From: Agrypnia vestita
Lineage: Eukaryota; Arthropoda; Insecta; Trichoptera; Phryganeidae
Assembly: GCA_016648135.1 (NCBI GenBank)
Contig: JADDOH010000465.1
Span: forward strand, 85,704 to 149,703
Direction: 5' to 3'
Length of the DNA stretch: 64,000 bases
The translations under genes and the position numbers were made by a program. Positions within the stretch are counted from its first letter, which is position 1; each line of letters begins with the position of its first letter. A model generated the notes under the pieces. That model made no database searches, was not told where the DNA came from, and was given only the letters and a program-made list of their open reading frames with translations. Shown in pieces: positions 11,828 through 22,994 of this stretch.

Positions 11828-12043
11828 TAGCTGCAACCCGTCAAAAATTATGGAACATTGGTTCGCGTCATTGGCGACGTGCGTGAAACGGCCGGTTCAG
11901 GTTTGGTAGCCCGGGGTTCAAGCCTTATCTCCGGCCGTTTTTTAGCCGTCAATTTGAAAGAAATTACGGACGTTACACAAAGTTACGGGGACAGATAGAC
12001 GGACGAACGGATAGATAACGAAATTATTATGTTTGATATAGGT
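11828..12043 (+). mobile_element. SINE family A, copy 3
   Basis: Starts CTAGCTGCAACCCGTCAAAA and has a B-box-like GGTTCAAGCC at 11915-11924, AAATTACGGACGTTAC near 11961, then GACAGATAGACGGACG-type units and AACGAAATTATTATGTTTGA at the end. The 5' CTAGCTG motif is shared with the copies at 30628 (inverted) and 58443. Confidence 0.75.
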
Positions 12044-13100
12044 ATGCCAGGAATCAATATCTGTCCCAAGATGTTCATCCAGAAAAAAGATACAACATTA
12101 CACCCTGGTATCAAACTTTACCGTGTAATCTTCAAAATATTATAAATATTTTGTTAATTCAAAATTATTTTCCCTACTTAAAATTTTAATAGGAATTAGA
12201 AATATTCAGCACACATTGAAACATTAAATCACTTGAATTTGGTTAAATTTAAGAAATCAAAAATATGTAAACATTATTTTTGAATTTTTACGCGTTGAGT
12301 AATTATTTTTAATTTTAAATTAAAAGGTTTTCTTTTGAAAATGCTTTCCTCCTCTGGATTTACTTGCTGCGGGTATCGTTCTATTAGTCGGACGTGCGAT
12401 TTGTAGACTTCTGAAACAGAGAGCTAAAACAAAATAATAAAAAAAAATTAAAAAAACGGCCAGGGAATCATCCATCTCCAGACAAATCTATCGACAGAGT
12501 TCGCAGTACATTTCTCAATGGCCAATGTGGTTACTAGAAATCTGTATTAAATCAGACGACGAGAAAGAAAAAAATACGCGACGTAAAAATGCGTTAATGA
12601 GGTTAATTAATTTAAACACTCATTGAAATAATACGAGTAGACAAAGAAATAAAGAATGAGATACTATTGTAATATACGTAATCATACTAGACATTATTTT
12701 ATATACGAATCGATCCACGGAAGTCAACAACGTACTTGCTTTTTGGAATGTTTTTTGGAATCTTGATCTCATACAATATTATGATATTAGGAAAAATTTA
12801 AAATTTGTCGTAGGTAATGGTATTTATCAAGGCATAGAAAGTAGATTTGTGTGAAGAAGCCGGCCTCTACCATCTGGCACCTTCAGTATTCTAAGAAATG
12901 TCACGATATATGTAAGGATGGCAAGCAATTAAGGGGAATAAAGGCAATATAGAATAAGATAAATACTATCATAGATTAAACTGGATTTATTGGAGCGAAG
13001 TGTAATTGTGTCGATTAAATGGTTGAGGAAAGAATAGAATAGAAAAGTTTAAACTCCATTTCCACTCCCGCTTTTGTCGGGTGCATTTATAAGCATCCAT
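12044..13100. other. AT-rich stretch, nothing recognised
   Basis: No supported exon, RNA gene or repeat beyond short homopolymer runs. Confidence 0.5.
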
Positions 13101-13376
13101 AAGGTCGTCATAAGACAAGCCGACGGAAGGCATCACCATAGATCCTTAAGGATAAATAATGTTTTAAAATCTGCCCTTTCTAATTATCTAATAAAGTCGT
13201 CATAAGAAAACCGACGGAAGGCATCACCATAGATCCTGAAGGATAAATAATGCTTTAAAATCTGACCGTTCTAATTATCTAATAAGGTCGTCATAAGAAA
13301 ACCGACGGAAGGCGTCACCATAGATCCTGAAGTATAAATAATGCTTTAAAATCTGCCGTTTCTAATTGATCAATAA
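13101..13376. repeat. Tandem repeat, 3 copies of ~92 bp
   Basis: Units begin at 13101, 13193 and 13284 with AARGTCGTCATAAGA. All contain CCGACGGAAGGC, CATAGATCCT, RTATAAATAATG and TTTAAAATCTG. Copies differ at only a few positions, so the duplication is fairly recent. No open frame continues through the array. Confidence 0.92.
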
Positions 13377-14779
13377 AATTAAGCAAAAAATGTTCAAAAA
13401 ATATTTAAAACTCATAAATCTCAATTTCTTTGACCTATGTATATATAAATTAAATGACTCCAAGTAAGATTAAAGGATGAAAATATGATACCGTTTCGAT
13501 ATTGACTTGAATAGTGATCTTATACTGAGGTGATAAAAATTATAGTTACACTTTGTAAGTGTCAAAATGGATAATGGATGACAGAATTGATAATGGCTTT
13601 TAAAATATTTTAGAGCATGGCTGTCGGGTTACCTCGCGACAATATTTTGTTTGCGGATAGGCATTTCATATTGTCCCCAACCGCCGCTGTAAGGGGTGAT
13701 GCTTAATAAATTTAATTTAATAAATATTACACTCTTGGTTGACAATATTGTAAGAATACAGCTCATTTTTGCTTACATAAATAATATAGAAACAATATCG
13801 GTTGTGTTCACAAAATGAATACATTGAGGTAACTGTGCAGTTTTTTAAGAGAAAACTTTTTATATTAAAAAAACAAAATCTATGTGATAAAACTGTCAGT
13901 AAATTCTCAAATGTGAAATAATAACAAGAAGAAAAAAAAGGTAATAAAATGATAAAGTCCATTGAAGAAATGGTGATTTTTATAAAAAGCTGGTTCAAAA
14001 TATAATTCTCAAATTAGGATTTTACGTCTATTCATAATTTTCTGATAGGGTTTTCTGTGGTAATATGCCGTGACTTTGCAATCTTCTGATATATATTAAC
14101 ATCAGAGCTGCTGTGTTCTCTTACGAGTATTTAAAAAAAATGCATTTTTAGTATACTACTTAATGTGGGAATTTTTTTTTTAATTATTGAAGATGATAAA
14201 CCATTGAAATTGTTTCTACTTACCTCACATGTATGTAAATATTAATATATATACTGTATCTTAAGTTCGTTCATTCATTCTTCAACAAACACAGTATTCT
14301 ATACTCTCCACTTTCTTTCTTACACGGAATCTCGAAAATATGAAAGAATTCGGATGCCAATTTACCGCTTTGAAAGAAATAGTCTATATAGTTTTTGTAA
14401 TCTAATCTATTTATGTATTTATAAACATTAAATATTGCCAGATTTTTATCCAATTTCTGTTAAAGGTGAATAATTTTGATATTTTTTAATAGGTGATGTA
14501 AATGATTATCGTGTTTTCGTACCAAGAGAACCAACCACAAGTAAATGGTCAAAGGGAAACATGATAAATGAGATAAACAAATAAATCGAATTTTTTGAAT
14601 AAAATATTAGCCTCATTTTAGCGAGTCTACGCCTGTTTCAATCAATTGTAGTATTTCAAATATAATTATTTTTTCTTTGTTTTATTGTTGGCGACAAAAG
14701 TATAAGTGTTCTAGGGAACAGTTCAGAGTTTTTGTACTTAGAAGATTAGCTATAGTTTTGTCTGTAATACAATTCACCC
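13377..14779. other. AT-rich stretch, no recognised gene
   Basis: Open frames at 13717-13998 and 14271-14453 (minus) are short, AT-driven and motif-free. This is the left flank of the large LTR element. Confidence 0.5.
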
Positions 14780-15149
14780 TGTGATGGTCGACATAGAGAT
14801 AGATTTAATAAATTTATAAAATCTTAAAATAATAATATTCAAAAGAGTCAAGTATGGACATCAAAAATATATTTCTTTTGTTTGGAATCGTTTAAAAGTA
14901 AAAGCCTGATATATTTCTTCTTAAGATTCTATGTATTACAAGAGGCTAACAAAATATTGAATATTCAGCTATACAAGTAATATTTCTTAGATCTTTATTA
15001 TACCATAGATATAATTCTGTGTTAAATTAATATCGTTTGCCAATCCTAATAGACTCGACCTTGTGAGTAGGTGCGAACGAGCCTTTATTATTTATGAATC
15101 AGAACAGTAAGTCTCGCGTGTAGCGGGTGCTTAACTATTATTTTAACGA

Positions 15150-15352
15150 AACGGACCAATCACAGGCGCGCTTTGCCTTCGACGGGTTGAGCCGGAGGCG
15201 ACCGTCCTGTTGACTGAATCCGGCCAATGGCGAGCGCCGGCGGTGAGGTCATCGCTCATAGGATGAGTCACTGCACTAGCGTGGATTTCGAAGATATGGT
15301 GCAATCGAGAGTATAAAAGGAGCGAACACGATATACTCAGCCCCTTCAGTTC
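15150..15352 (+). promoter_or_regulatory. LTR promoter: CCAAT boxes, AP-1-like site, TATA, initiator
   Basis: Two CCAAT boxes (15156-15160 and 15225-15229), a TGAGTCA at 15264-15270 (consensus of AP-1 and close to CNC-bZIP sites), TATAAAAG at 15312-15319 and the arthropod initiator TCAGT at 15346-15350, about 36 bp downstream. All are conserved in the right copy. This predicts transcription rightwards, a U3 of ~570 bp and an unusually long R/U5 of ~2.8 kb. Confidence 0.65.
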
Positions 15353-15887
15353 GAGACCAGACTTGCGAGCGGGAGCGCTGCCCAACAGACTACCGACGGA
15401 GCCCCGAGTTCCAGATCATCAGTTGCGAGCAAAGGAGCTGCCAGCTTGAGAGAAAGCGGGTCTTGCAGCGGCGAAGTATAGAGATTCCACCATCCCGCAG
15501 CACCAGAAGGAGGATTCCGCCACAAAGAGTAACAGCTATAAGGATCATATTCATATTATCTATTACGGTTAATTATTTTCACTATCGAAATGTATTTATT
15601 TTGGGAATATTTGAGTTCGGAATAATTATGTGTAATTAAATATCACGATTGCTTGTGTGATATTGGTTCAAATCGTACAAGAATTCCGTTCCAAACGGGT
15701 GTATTTTTTATGCAAAGCGAATTTCATACCGTTTATGCTAAAATTTGAATACACGGATTTCTATATGAATTACTTAGTAGCATTATAATAATTACTGTAT
15801 TGCGTAGGTATTGCGCAATCATTACACTCGGTCTACAACTAACTCTTTATGAATCGAGTACCTCGGTATATTCAGCTTAATAAGTGG

Positions 15888-16700
15888 CTTCAGAATGACG
15901 AGTAAAGGACAGAATGGGGAGATCTAACTAAAGATTGGGGATATCTGGTTTGTGTTAGCCTAGCTGGCTGAGGGGTGGATGATTGCCGGCACTTGGGCGT
16001 GGAACCCGCACAAGCCCCTGCAGGGCCCCTTAAAGGCGGGGTCCTCCTTGTTGCTCGGGGTCGTCAATAAACCGACCACCTAACCTCATCTGGCGCAAAC
16101 TACTTAAACCAACAAAAAGGTTCCCTATGTCTTTGGAAGGATTTCCATGCTTGAATGCTGTAAAACCTTGATAGAAAACGTTAACTTCTATTTCGTCCTC
16201 TGTAAGAAAGACAGGGCCAGAATAAATATAAAAATCATTCACTCATATGGAATAGCTGGGATATTATAAATATGTTACTAACACTCTAACATTTGTCCAA
16301 AGTAAATGTTGCAAGATGCAGAATCGTGGGACGCCGCTCTGAAAAGGCATAATGAGATTGCACAATAATTTGTAACATCGCTGACTATGCCCGCAAAGGA
16401 GGCTAATGTCGTCATCAATTCGTACCAAAAGAGTACATGATTCTTCAAACACCGGCCTAAAAGAAAGGCGCCTCAAGACAACACACATCATCAGAAACTC
16501 GTACCAAAAGAGTACGGCCTTCTCAATTATAAGCCTAAAAGAGAGGCGTCACAGGATCACATCTCGTAAAGAAGAGATAGAGTCTCGGGATGCAGTAAGT
16601 TCCGGAGGAACAAGGGGGGCCGTTTAGTCACTTAGGAAGTCGGCCACCGGGTTTAGGCGGGCGCGGAGCCTCTACCCCTCTCAGCAGAGATGCTGAGGGT
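15888..16700 (+). other. Near-invariant ~810-bp LTR core, copy 1
   Basis: Matches 24220-25035 with, as far as I can see, a single substitution (16544 A to G in the right copy) before the final A-run. The first third is GC-rich (GCAGGGCCCCTTAAAGGCGG region, 16020-16070). The middle has small minus-strand frames of 70 and 75 codons and a plus-strand frame of 73 codons that match no family and are identical in both copies simply because the DNA is. The last third is an array of stem-loops (next entry). Confidence 0.8.
16421..16699 (+). other. Array of seven small stem-loops
   Basis: In order: GTAC-CAAAAGA-GTAC (16422-16436); GCCT-AAAAGAA-AGGC (16455-16469); GTAC-CAAAAGA-GTAC (16501-16515); GCCT-AAAAGAG-AGGC (16533-16547); ATCTC-GTAAAGAA-GAGAT (16561-16578); GTTCC-GGA-GGAAC (16599-16611); and a longer CTCAGCA-GAGA-TGCTGAG (16680-16697) extendable by a G-U and a C-G pair. 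Five share an A-rich loop with AAAGA. The only substitution in the core (16544) turns a U-A pair of the fourth hairpin into U-G, so pairing survives. Confidence 0.6.
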
Positions 16701-16918
16701 TTAAAAAACCAAAATTAGCATTCAAAGAAACTATTATTTCATATAAACTCACGGGCTGTTGTAGAATCCTTTCGAACAAACCATCCCCGAGACCTTATCT
16801 ACTTATTTATAAAGAAGTTTCGTTTCAAAAATGTCTTATTTCGTAGATAGCAAATATATGTATTATTTTCCCCAGGAATTAATATGAACAGGTTCATACA
16901 CGTCTAAGACGACACCAT

Positions 16919-16928
16919 TCAAGGTAAG
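16919..16928 (+). promoter_or_regulatory. Candidate 5' splice site in left LTR
   Basis: CAAG|GTAAGA with the GT at 16923-16924, a strong donor consensus, is conserved in the right copy near 25255. It lies ~1.6 kb downstream of the predicted start site. No matching acceptor was assigned, so its use is hypothetical. Confidence 0.3.
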
Positions 16929-17864
16929 AATATGTTAATATAAAGTGTTTAAAATTATTAGTTTCAGTGTTATTTAATATGTGAATTTCTCCTCTTTATG
17001 CCGTTCGATTGATTTTATTGGGTTGTTTCCAAACGGAAATGTTTTATTTCTAATACACGAATTCTTCTGGTGAACGTATTTTATTGTAACATAAATGTAT
17101 AGATTATTAGGTTCGTTAGATGATTTTATTACGTAATATTATGCAATTGTTTCCACACTGCTCCTATAAAAGAATTTGAAGTTATTACGATACACAACGG
17201 GGTCCTTCATCCATTAGACGAATCATGTGCCAATTCAACGACGTATTACGAATAGTATATATTGTATTTATCGAGATTTAGTCGCATTTATTATTCCTAG
17301 TGAGGTTTTTAGTATTGGTTCCAGGCGCCATTATGAGGCGGAAATAGTTCATATTCATAGCCCGACTGCAATAGGTATTTTTGTCGCGTAAGAGGTAGCA
17401 CTTTTAGAAATATAACTATGTTTTATGTTTAGTCCCTGACGGACAGGATGGTATAGCTGTGGCTATTTAGGTAATATACTTAGTAAATGCAAAGGGCATT
17501 AGGTATTTTCAATATAGTATGCGAACCCAAGATGTTAGAAATATTTTAGTTCCTATAATTTCATTGAATATTTGCTGCAGAATAATATTTGATGAGAGAA
17601 GTAGTTAATATTCCATTCAAAGCAAATGTTTTAGTCAATATCTTTACAGGTAATATTCAACAGCAAATTAGAAATATTTTTAGTTAATATTTTTAGTTAA
17701 TATTGCATTCAAAAGCGCAATTTTCAGTCACAGAAGAATTATTTTCAGTTAATAATATATATTTTAGTTAAATGTATAGTTAGCACAGGCAGAGTATTAA
17801 TATTGTATAGAAAACATTATTTTTAATATTATTTTCCACGACGTATTTTTGACGGGTCACCCCA

Positions 17865-18205
17865 TAGGATTCATCACATTGTTAGCCGCGGCCAGGAGTT
17901 GGCAAATCAATTGAACGTAATAGCTAAAATTAAATTTCAACTCGCGACGAGTAAGCATCGACATTTTAAAACAATTATTAATACAGAATTCATCGTTAGT
18001 ACGTTAGGAAGACCCCTCTATCTACCTTTGGATCATCACAGTGCTTACCGTGACCAGGAGAACGATTTATATTGAAATACAATAAAATGCCTTATAATAT
18101 TAATTGAACATCATTTCGACATTAAATACAGTCTGCTCGATTTGATTAGGATGCCCACGATCTATCAGGATCATCACAGTGGTGCCGGTGACCAGACAGG
18201 AGCGT
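17865..18205 (+). repeat. Reiterated LTR-end / primer-site-like units
   Basis: Three diverged units: CATCACATTGTTAGCCGCGG (from ~17871), GATCATCACAGTGCTTACCG then TGACCAGGAG (from ~18033), and GATCATCACAGTGGTGCCGG then TGACCAG (from ~18169). The last two also share an upstream TTAGGA...ATCTA block. Weaker relatives lie in the right repeat near 26608, 26720 and 26790. Confidence 0.55.
18179..18205 (+). other. Putative primer-binding site
   Basis: GTGGTGCCGGTGACCAGACA directly follows the CATCACA end. It resembles, with mismatches, the TGGCGACCGTGACA type complementary to tRNA-Arg 3' ends used by some insect LTR elements (from memory). Degenerate. Confidence 0.4.
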
Positions 18206-18599
18206 ATTCGTTGGACTCATTTGCATAGTAATAAAATCATTTTGGTTTAGTTAATATTATAAATGAAAGAAAATATTTGATTATAAAAGCGGTTTTATTT
18301 AAACAATTGCGGACCACGGTCCGTGACATCAAAGAAAAAAGATTAAGCATTTATGTGAACCACGTACTGAGATTTGTAGACAAACGTGATACTAGGTATT
18401 AGAAATTTCTTTAGGTTGTTTGTCATATAGACAGTTGGCATTTTTATTATTTAATATTTTGTGAACGAAAATTATTGTAGTAATTTTGGTCCTTGTGATA
18501 TATTAGTTCGATTTTGGAATGCCTGTTTCTTTGTAAAAGTATTGCTCCATTTTATAGAATATGTGATTTATTTCATATCTCATTCATTTTATGTGGTTT

Positions 18600-18960
18600 G
18601 AATTCAAATGATTCACATTTGAAAAATATTTTAATAATTGTTTGAATGCGATCTCACAAGTAAGCCACCGTCACAATCTAAAAAAGACCATCGGGATTTG
18701 CGGATCGCAGTATAACAAATATGTAGTTAGGATTCAAACGAATCACATTTGAAAGGTTTTAATTATTGCATTTGTTTTCTCGCAAGTATGCCACTGTCAC
18801 GGCCTAGGCCGTCGGGATTTGCGAATCGCAGTATAACAAATATGTAGTTGAGATTCAAACGATTCACATTTGAATGGTTTTAATTATTGCGTTTGTGTTT
18901 GTGTTTCGCAAATATACCACCGAACACGGCCAAAGCCGCCGGGTTTGCGAGCGCTGCGTG
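18600..18960 (+). repeat. Tandem repeat, 3 copies of ~121-131 bp
   Basis: Copies begin at 18600, 18731 and 18852 with GATTCAAACGATTCACATTT-type sequence and share TTTTAATTATTG, GCCACYGTCAC, CGTCGGGATTTGCG and GCAGTATAACAAATATGTAG. The third copy runs into the TATA-bearing GC-rich block. Confidence 0.88.
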
Positions 18961-19215
18961 TTAGAGAGACCGGCGACGGTTTCCCTATAAAACGCGAGCG
19001 GACACGTTTCGGCCCAAGCGTGGAAGATGCGGCAGAGACCCGAGACGTTTGAGGGTTTAAGGTTTAACAAGTTCGACCTTCGCGTTCGGGCTAGTACGAA
19101 AAGACAGTTAGCTACGCCGAACGGATTCGCACGGCGCCCGAAATGCAAAAATATACACCTGTATTACGGGCAGATCACCGCGACAGATTTCAGCGCGCGC
19201 CACGGAGGGTTTATG
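18895..19215 (+). promoter_or_regulatory. CpG-rich block with TATA box downstream of tandem repeats
   Basis: CTATAAAACGCG at 18985-18996 in a CpG-rich segment, preceded by three ~125-bp repeats: the layout of an enhancer array plus promoter. Small frames (94 codons on the minus strand at 18864-19148, 65 codons on the plus strand at 19027-19224) match nothing I know. Confidence 0.4.
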
Positions 19216-21204
19216 ATAGCTTAAAATTCGGTTTTAATTTAATTTCTTATATTAATATAAACTAATAATTAACCAACGCTAGATAAAATCTGTTCAGTGG
19301 CAAATATTTTCGCTTACGAGTTATGCAATAGTAATTAATAATAATAGCAGAAAAATATAAAAGTAAAAATAAATATAAAAACCGGATAACAATTTAGTAG
19401 AAAATATAAACACGAGAATATATGAATCTAAAAGAAAAGAACATTTGATATATATTTTATTTTATAAAAAAAATTATAAATCCGATGTTTTATAATATTT
19501 ACTTTTCTCTTTCGGTTATGTACTTTTATGATACAAATGCGAAAAATATTTTAATAATTATCCGTCTGGTTTCATAATTAAAAATTAATATAAATTAATT
19601 TTAATTAAATTAAGGTTAATGTAAATTAAATAAATCCACACTTGTTATATATTTGTCTTATGGATATTAAAAAGGGTTTCTATATTTGAAAAAAAAAAAG
19701 ATCTTTAAATTCAGCTAAATTTTTACAGATAATAATTACACAAAAAATTAATTGATTATAGTATTCTTACAAATCTACTTATATTATTTGATAACTTTCA
19801 CGTGCATGTTTCGGAGATACCTTTTTATCGTCAAGGTGTTATATTAAAAATTGTCCTAAAAAAATAAAATGTCAATCTACAATGTTGCTGAATTAATTGA
19901 AAAAAAAAAATTAATTTCTTTCATTGATTTATTATGGTTCTTAATTATTCTAATTATCTAAATGTGTTCTTAATTGTTATACACAGTTATATACGGTTCT
20001 GGTTATTCAAACTAATTATAATTTCTTTGTTGTATGCAGGATTGATAGACTTGTTCGTAATATAAACACAGACGCGTATTGTTGCACGAAATAATTATTT
20101 GAGTTTCTTGTTTTGATCTAAAATTATTTTGATTTGAATTACAAGAATAAAATTACTTCCATTTTTATTTACAAGACGGCCTGGCATATGAATTAAAATG
20201 GTCATACTACCGCCATCTAGCGGAAATCAGAGAAAGTTTTGAGCCTTCGCTAGTATTAGTCTATAGGAAGCGGTAATAGAGAGCGCAATATATATTCTCT
20301 TAGTAACAAATAATTAAAATTGGACTTGTTTTTTTTTATATATATTCCTTTGTTTCGCTTCATTGCAACGTTAATTGAAATTGTATTATCTTCATTAATA
20401 AATATTATATTACAATATACGTTGATATAGCTTATTTATAGGCAGAGTAGAAATAAACATCTCACTACTTCAAATTTCGTACGTATCTAGATAAGGATTG
20501 TTTTAGTTTTAGGCGCAATCTTCTTGGAAATAATACAAAAGTAAATCCGGATTTAACGATATGTGAGTTTCTTCAAGTTTTGAGAAGTCGTAACGCTATG
20601 ATTGATTAAGCATTTATTGTTTTTACTATACATTGGGTGTATGTAGAAATCCTTTTGAATGGTGATAAAATAAAATAAAAAAGAAATTTTTCAGGAGAGC
20701 TTTTGAATTCTTCTGGAACATTTTGGAAAAAAAAAAATTGAAAATAGATTTTTAGTAGATTAAATAGTAGTAGATAACGAAATCATTAGCTTCATCCACC
20801 TTCATGCGTCGTCGTGACCATTACTTTTAGATTAGGGTAGGAAGATTAGTCGTTTGGATCTTGAATAGATTCAGTCGTATAGCAAACCGAATTATACGTT
20901 AGGAATTCTTGATTCAGTTACACACATACATCTTCTGTGGATATCAGTGTTGGTGATGACTACTACAGCTAGTACAGATATTAGGGTTCACCTCTTCTGA
21001 TTTGTAACAGTGTACTTCGTTAAACATGTTCGCGTTGTTAAAGGAACACTTTAAAATTTTATAATGTTATGTTACATATAAGTATGGGGATGATGAATAC
21101 GGAACATATTAATAAAGTTGTTTTAGGTTTTCAATAAGTTTTGGGAGGAACGATATTACGGAGGATTTGCGCCTGATTATTTGACAAACGCTTAAAAAAA
21201 AAAC

Positions 21205-22993
21205 TGGGGGAAGACCGGTTAGTAAGGAATAGTTATCGGAAACTTTCTTGACATCCGGATAAAGGTTGGAGATCCACTTCTTCAACAAACATGCGTCGTC
21301 TTTAGATATCTCCCTTGAGGGTTGGCTGGAAAGTTACTTGAGACGGATAATAGTTATATATACTCTTACGTTCTACAATTATTGACGAGGTTGTTCCTAC
21401 CCTTTTCTTCCTCTTCTTCTTCTTCGTCTTCTTGTTATTCGTATATGCTATCGGTTATATATATATTTTCTTTCCCCCTTTTATGTATACTGACATCAAC
21501 AGCGTCTTCTTCTTCTTCGGTACGAAGGTTTTTTTTTTTATTGGTTATGTTCACTCTAGTCTTCTTCTTCTTTGAATACGTACCGTTTATGCTTTACTTT
21601 TCAAATACCTTCTCTTCTATAAATAGCAATTATTACAATACGTTGCAACTACTTTTTCGTCTTATGGTATATCTTACGACTACTTCTACTTTCTTCTTCT
21701 TCTTCTTTTCTTCTGCTTTCTTCTCTTTTCTTTCTTCTTCTTCTTCTTTTCCTATAACTACATTCATGTCGTCTTCTTCCGTTTATCTTATAATTTTCGA
21801 ATGTTTTCTACGTCTTTTCTTCATCTTCTTTTGTCCTTTACCTACTACTACATTCGCGTCTTCTTCTAATTTTATAACTTTCGACTTCTTCTTCTTCGTC
21901 TTTATCTATTACTACACTCGGTTGTGACTTTTCTTCTTTATCTTATGCCTTTCAATGGATTCATTTTCTTCTTCTTCTGTTGTCATCCACTACTTTTGCG
22001 GCTTCTTCTTCTTCTTCTTCATCATATTACACCAACAATAAATTATGGCAGTCATTACAGTATACGTGGAATATTGAGGACAATTGGCTGTTTCTACATA
22101 AGAGGACATGTATTGCGCATATGAATAGAGTTCATAGCTCAGATGGGGTACAAGAGTTAATTTTGTCGCGGTTTGCAATCATAGTAGGAATATGCGGTTG
22201 ACTATTCACTCGGTTAAAACAGGACGAAACGAGTTAGAAATAGAAGAGGGTGTATAGTTTGGGGGAAGGGTTTGCTCTTTATATTAGGAAGCTGGTTGTT
22301 AAGTTTATATGAATAGGTTGTACATTAATTCGTAGGTTAACATAATTCTGGAACTTCAGATTTATCGTAGCTCGCATTTCATAGGAGAAATATACAGTTA
22401 ATATTTACTCGGTTGAGTTGGTTTGTATAGCTTGAAGGGGATGTGGGGAGTGTTAGTGGGAGTATATTCTGGGGGAAGGGAGGTATATGCTGGGGAAAGT
22501 AGTATAGAGTTGCGAGGTGATGAACACTAGGAGTGTACCATTGTAAGGGAAGCAAGGAGGATAACAAAGTGGGGGAAGGGGCGTCTTATGGATTATTGAT
22601 AACAGAATGGCTCTTGAGTGGTTAGCAGACACAATGATGAGATTACTGAGGCATTCAATCGATTATGAAGAATCGAACCTTTTCAATCAATTGAATAAAT
22701 TAGATACAGTCCCTTTTGCTTTCAAATCTTATATTTATATTAGTTGTACACTTTTCATTTGAATGACAGGCAGATGGTTTACAGTAGCTTTAAATACGCA
22801 AAGAAGGTTCCATTGAAAGAGAATTCAACCCTAGTAGAAATATAGTACTCGGAGAAAGGAAAGAACAACGATTAATTTTAAAAGAAAATTTTAGAAACTC
22901 TTGATAAGTATCACGAAATATACTATCCTATTGGGTTATTTAGCAGATAGGCTCGATCTGATAGATCATTCCTCTCTCTAAATAAGGGGGAAG
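21205..22993 (+). other. Reiterated polypurine-tract-like motifs
   Basis: TGGGGGAAG or a close variant occurs at 21205-21213, 22260-22270, 22470-22480, 22491-22499, 22570-22580 and 22985-22993. The last abuts the right LTR (AAGGGGGAAGC|TGTGATG) and is the expected plus-strand priming site. Confidence 0.55.
21400..22030. repeat. TTC/CTT-rich degenerate minisatellite
   Basis: Dense TTC runs alternate with recurring motifs such as ACTACATTCRYGTC, TTATCTTATAATTTTCGAA and TTCGTCTTTA, suggesting decayed units of ~75-95 bp. A 201-codon plus-strand frame (21322-21927) is only Phe/Ser low complexity. The minus strand would read Glu/Lys/Asp-rich but is broken by stops. Confidence 0.6.
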
Positions 22994-22994
22994 C

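Larger units (their letters stand above)
14780..18178 (+). repeat. Left LTR-like long direct repeat
   Basis: Spans TGTGATG (14780-14786) to CATCACA (18172-18178). By eye, identity to the right copy is patchy: ~99% over 14780-15400, poor over 15405-15885, almost perfect over 15888-16695, ~80-90% over 16700-17040, ~97-98% over 17040-17838, then weak with short islands (for example CGATTTGATTAGG at 18138 and 26790) to the end. Confidence 0.75.
18206..22994 (+). other. Internal domain without gag or pol
   Basis: All frames were considered. No aspartic protease, YXDD polymerase, RNase H or integrase motif and no zinc knuckle is present. What it holds: a three-copy tandem repeat plus TATA-like promoter (18600-19215), AT-rich DNA (19220-21320), a TTC-rich low-complexity block (21400-22030), and a G-rich segment with repeated GGGGGAAG tracts (22258-22993). 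Confidence 0.6.

Noticed and set aside
13101..13376. Regular repeats as a possible CRISPR array
   Set aside because: Units are contiguous ~92-bp tandem copies without unique spacers, in a eukaryotic genome.
16030..16627. Frames of 70, 75 and 73 codons identical in both LTR copies
   Set aside because: Identity reflects near-identical DNA over the whole core on both strands; no family match and no evidence of coding constraint.
18864..19148. 94-codon minus-strand frame in the CpG-rich block
   Set aside because: Runs antisense through the promoter-like block, no family match, and stops coincide with repeat edges.
20160..20290. CCGCCATCTAGCGG palindrome and similar motifs near 39055, 47330 and 56195
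   Set aside because: Short and individually weak; could not be tied to one element with confidence.
21322..21927. 201-codon plus-strand frame, the longest closed ORF in the window
   Set aside because: Phe/Ser/Leu low complexity produced by TTC runs; no domain and its start codon is not ATG. It lies inside a non-coding LTR element.
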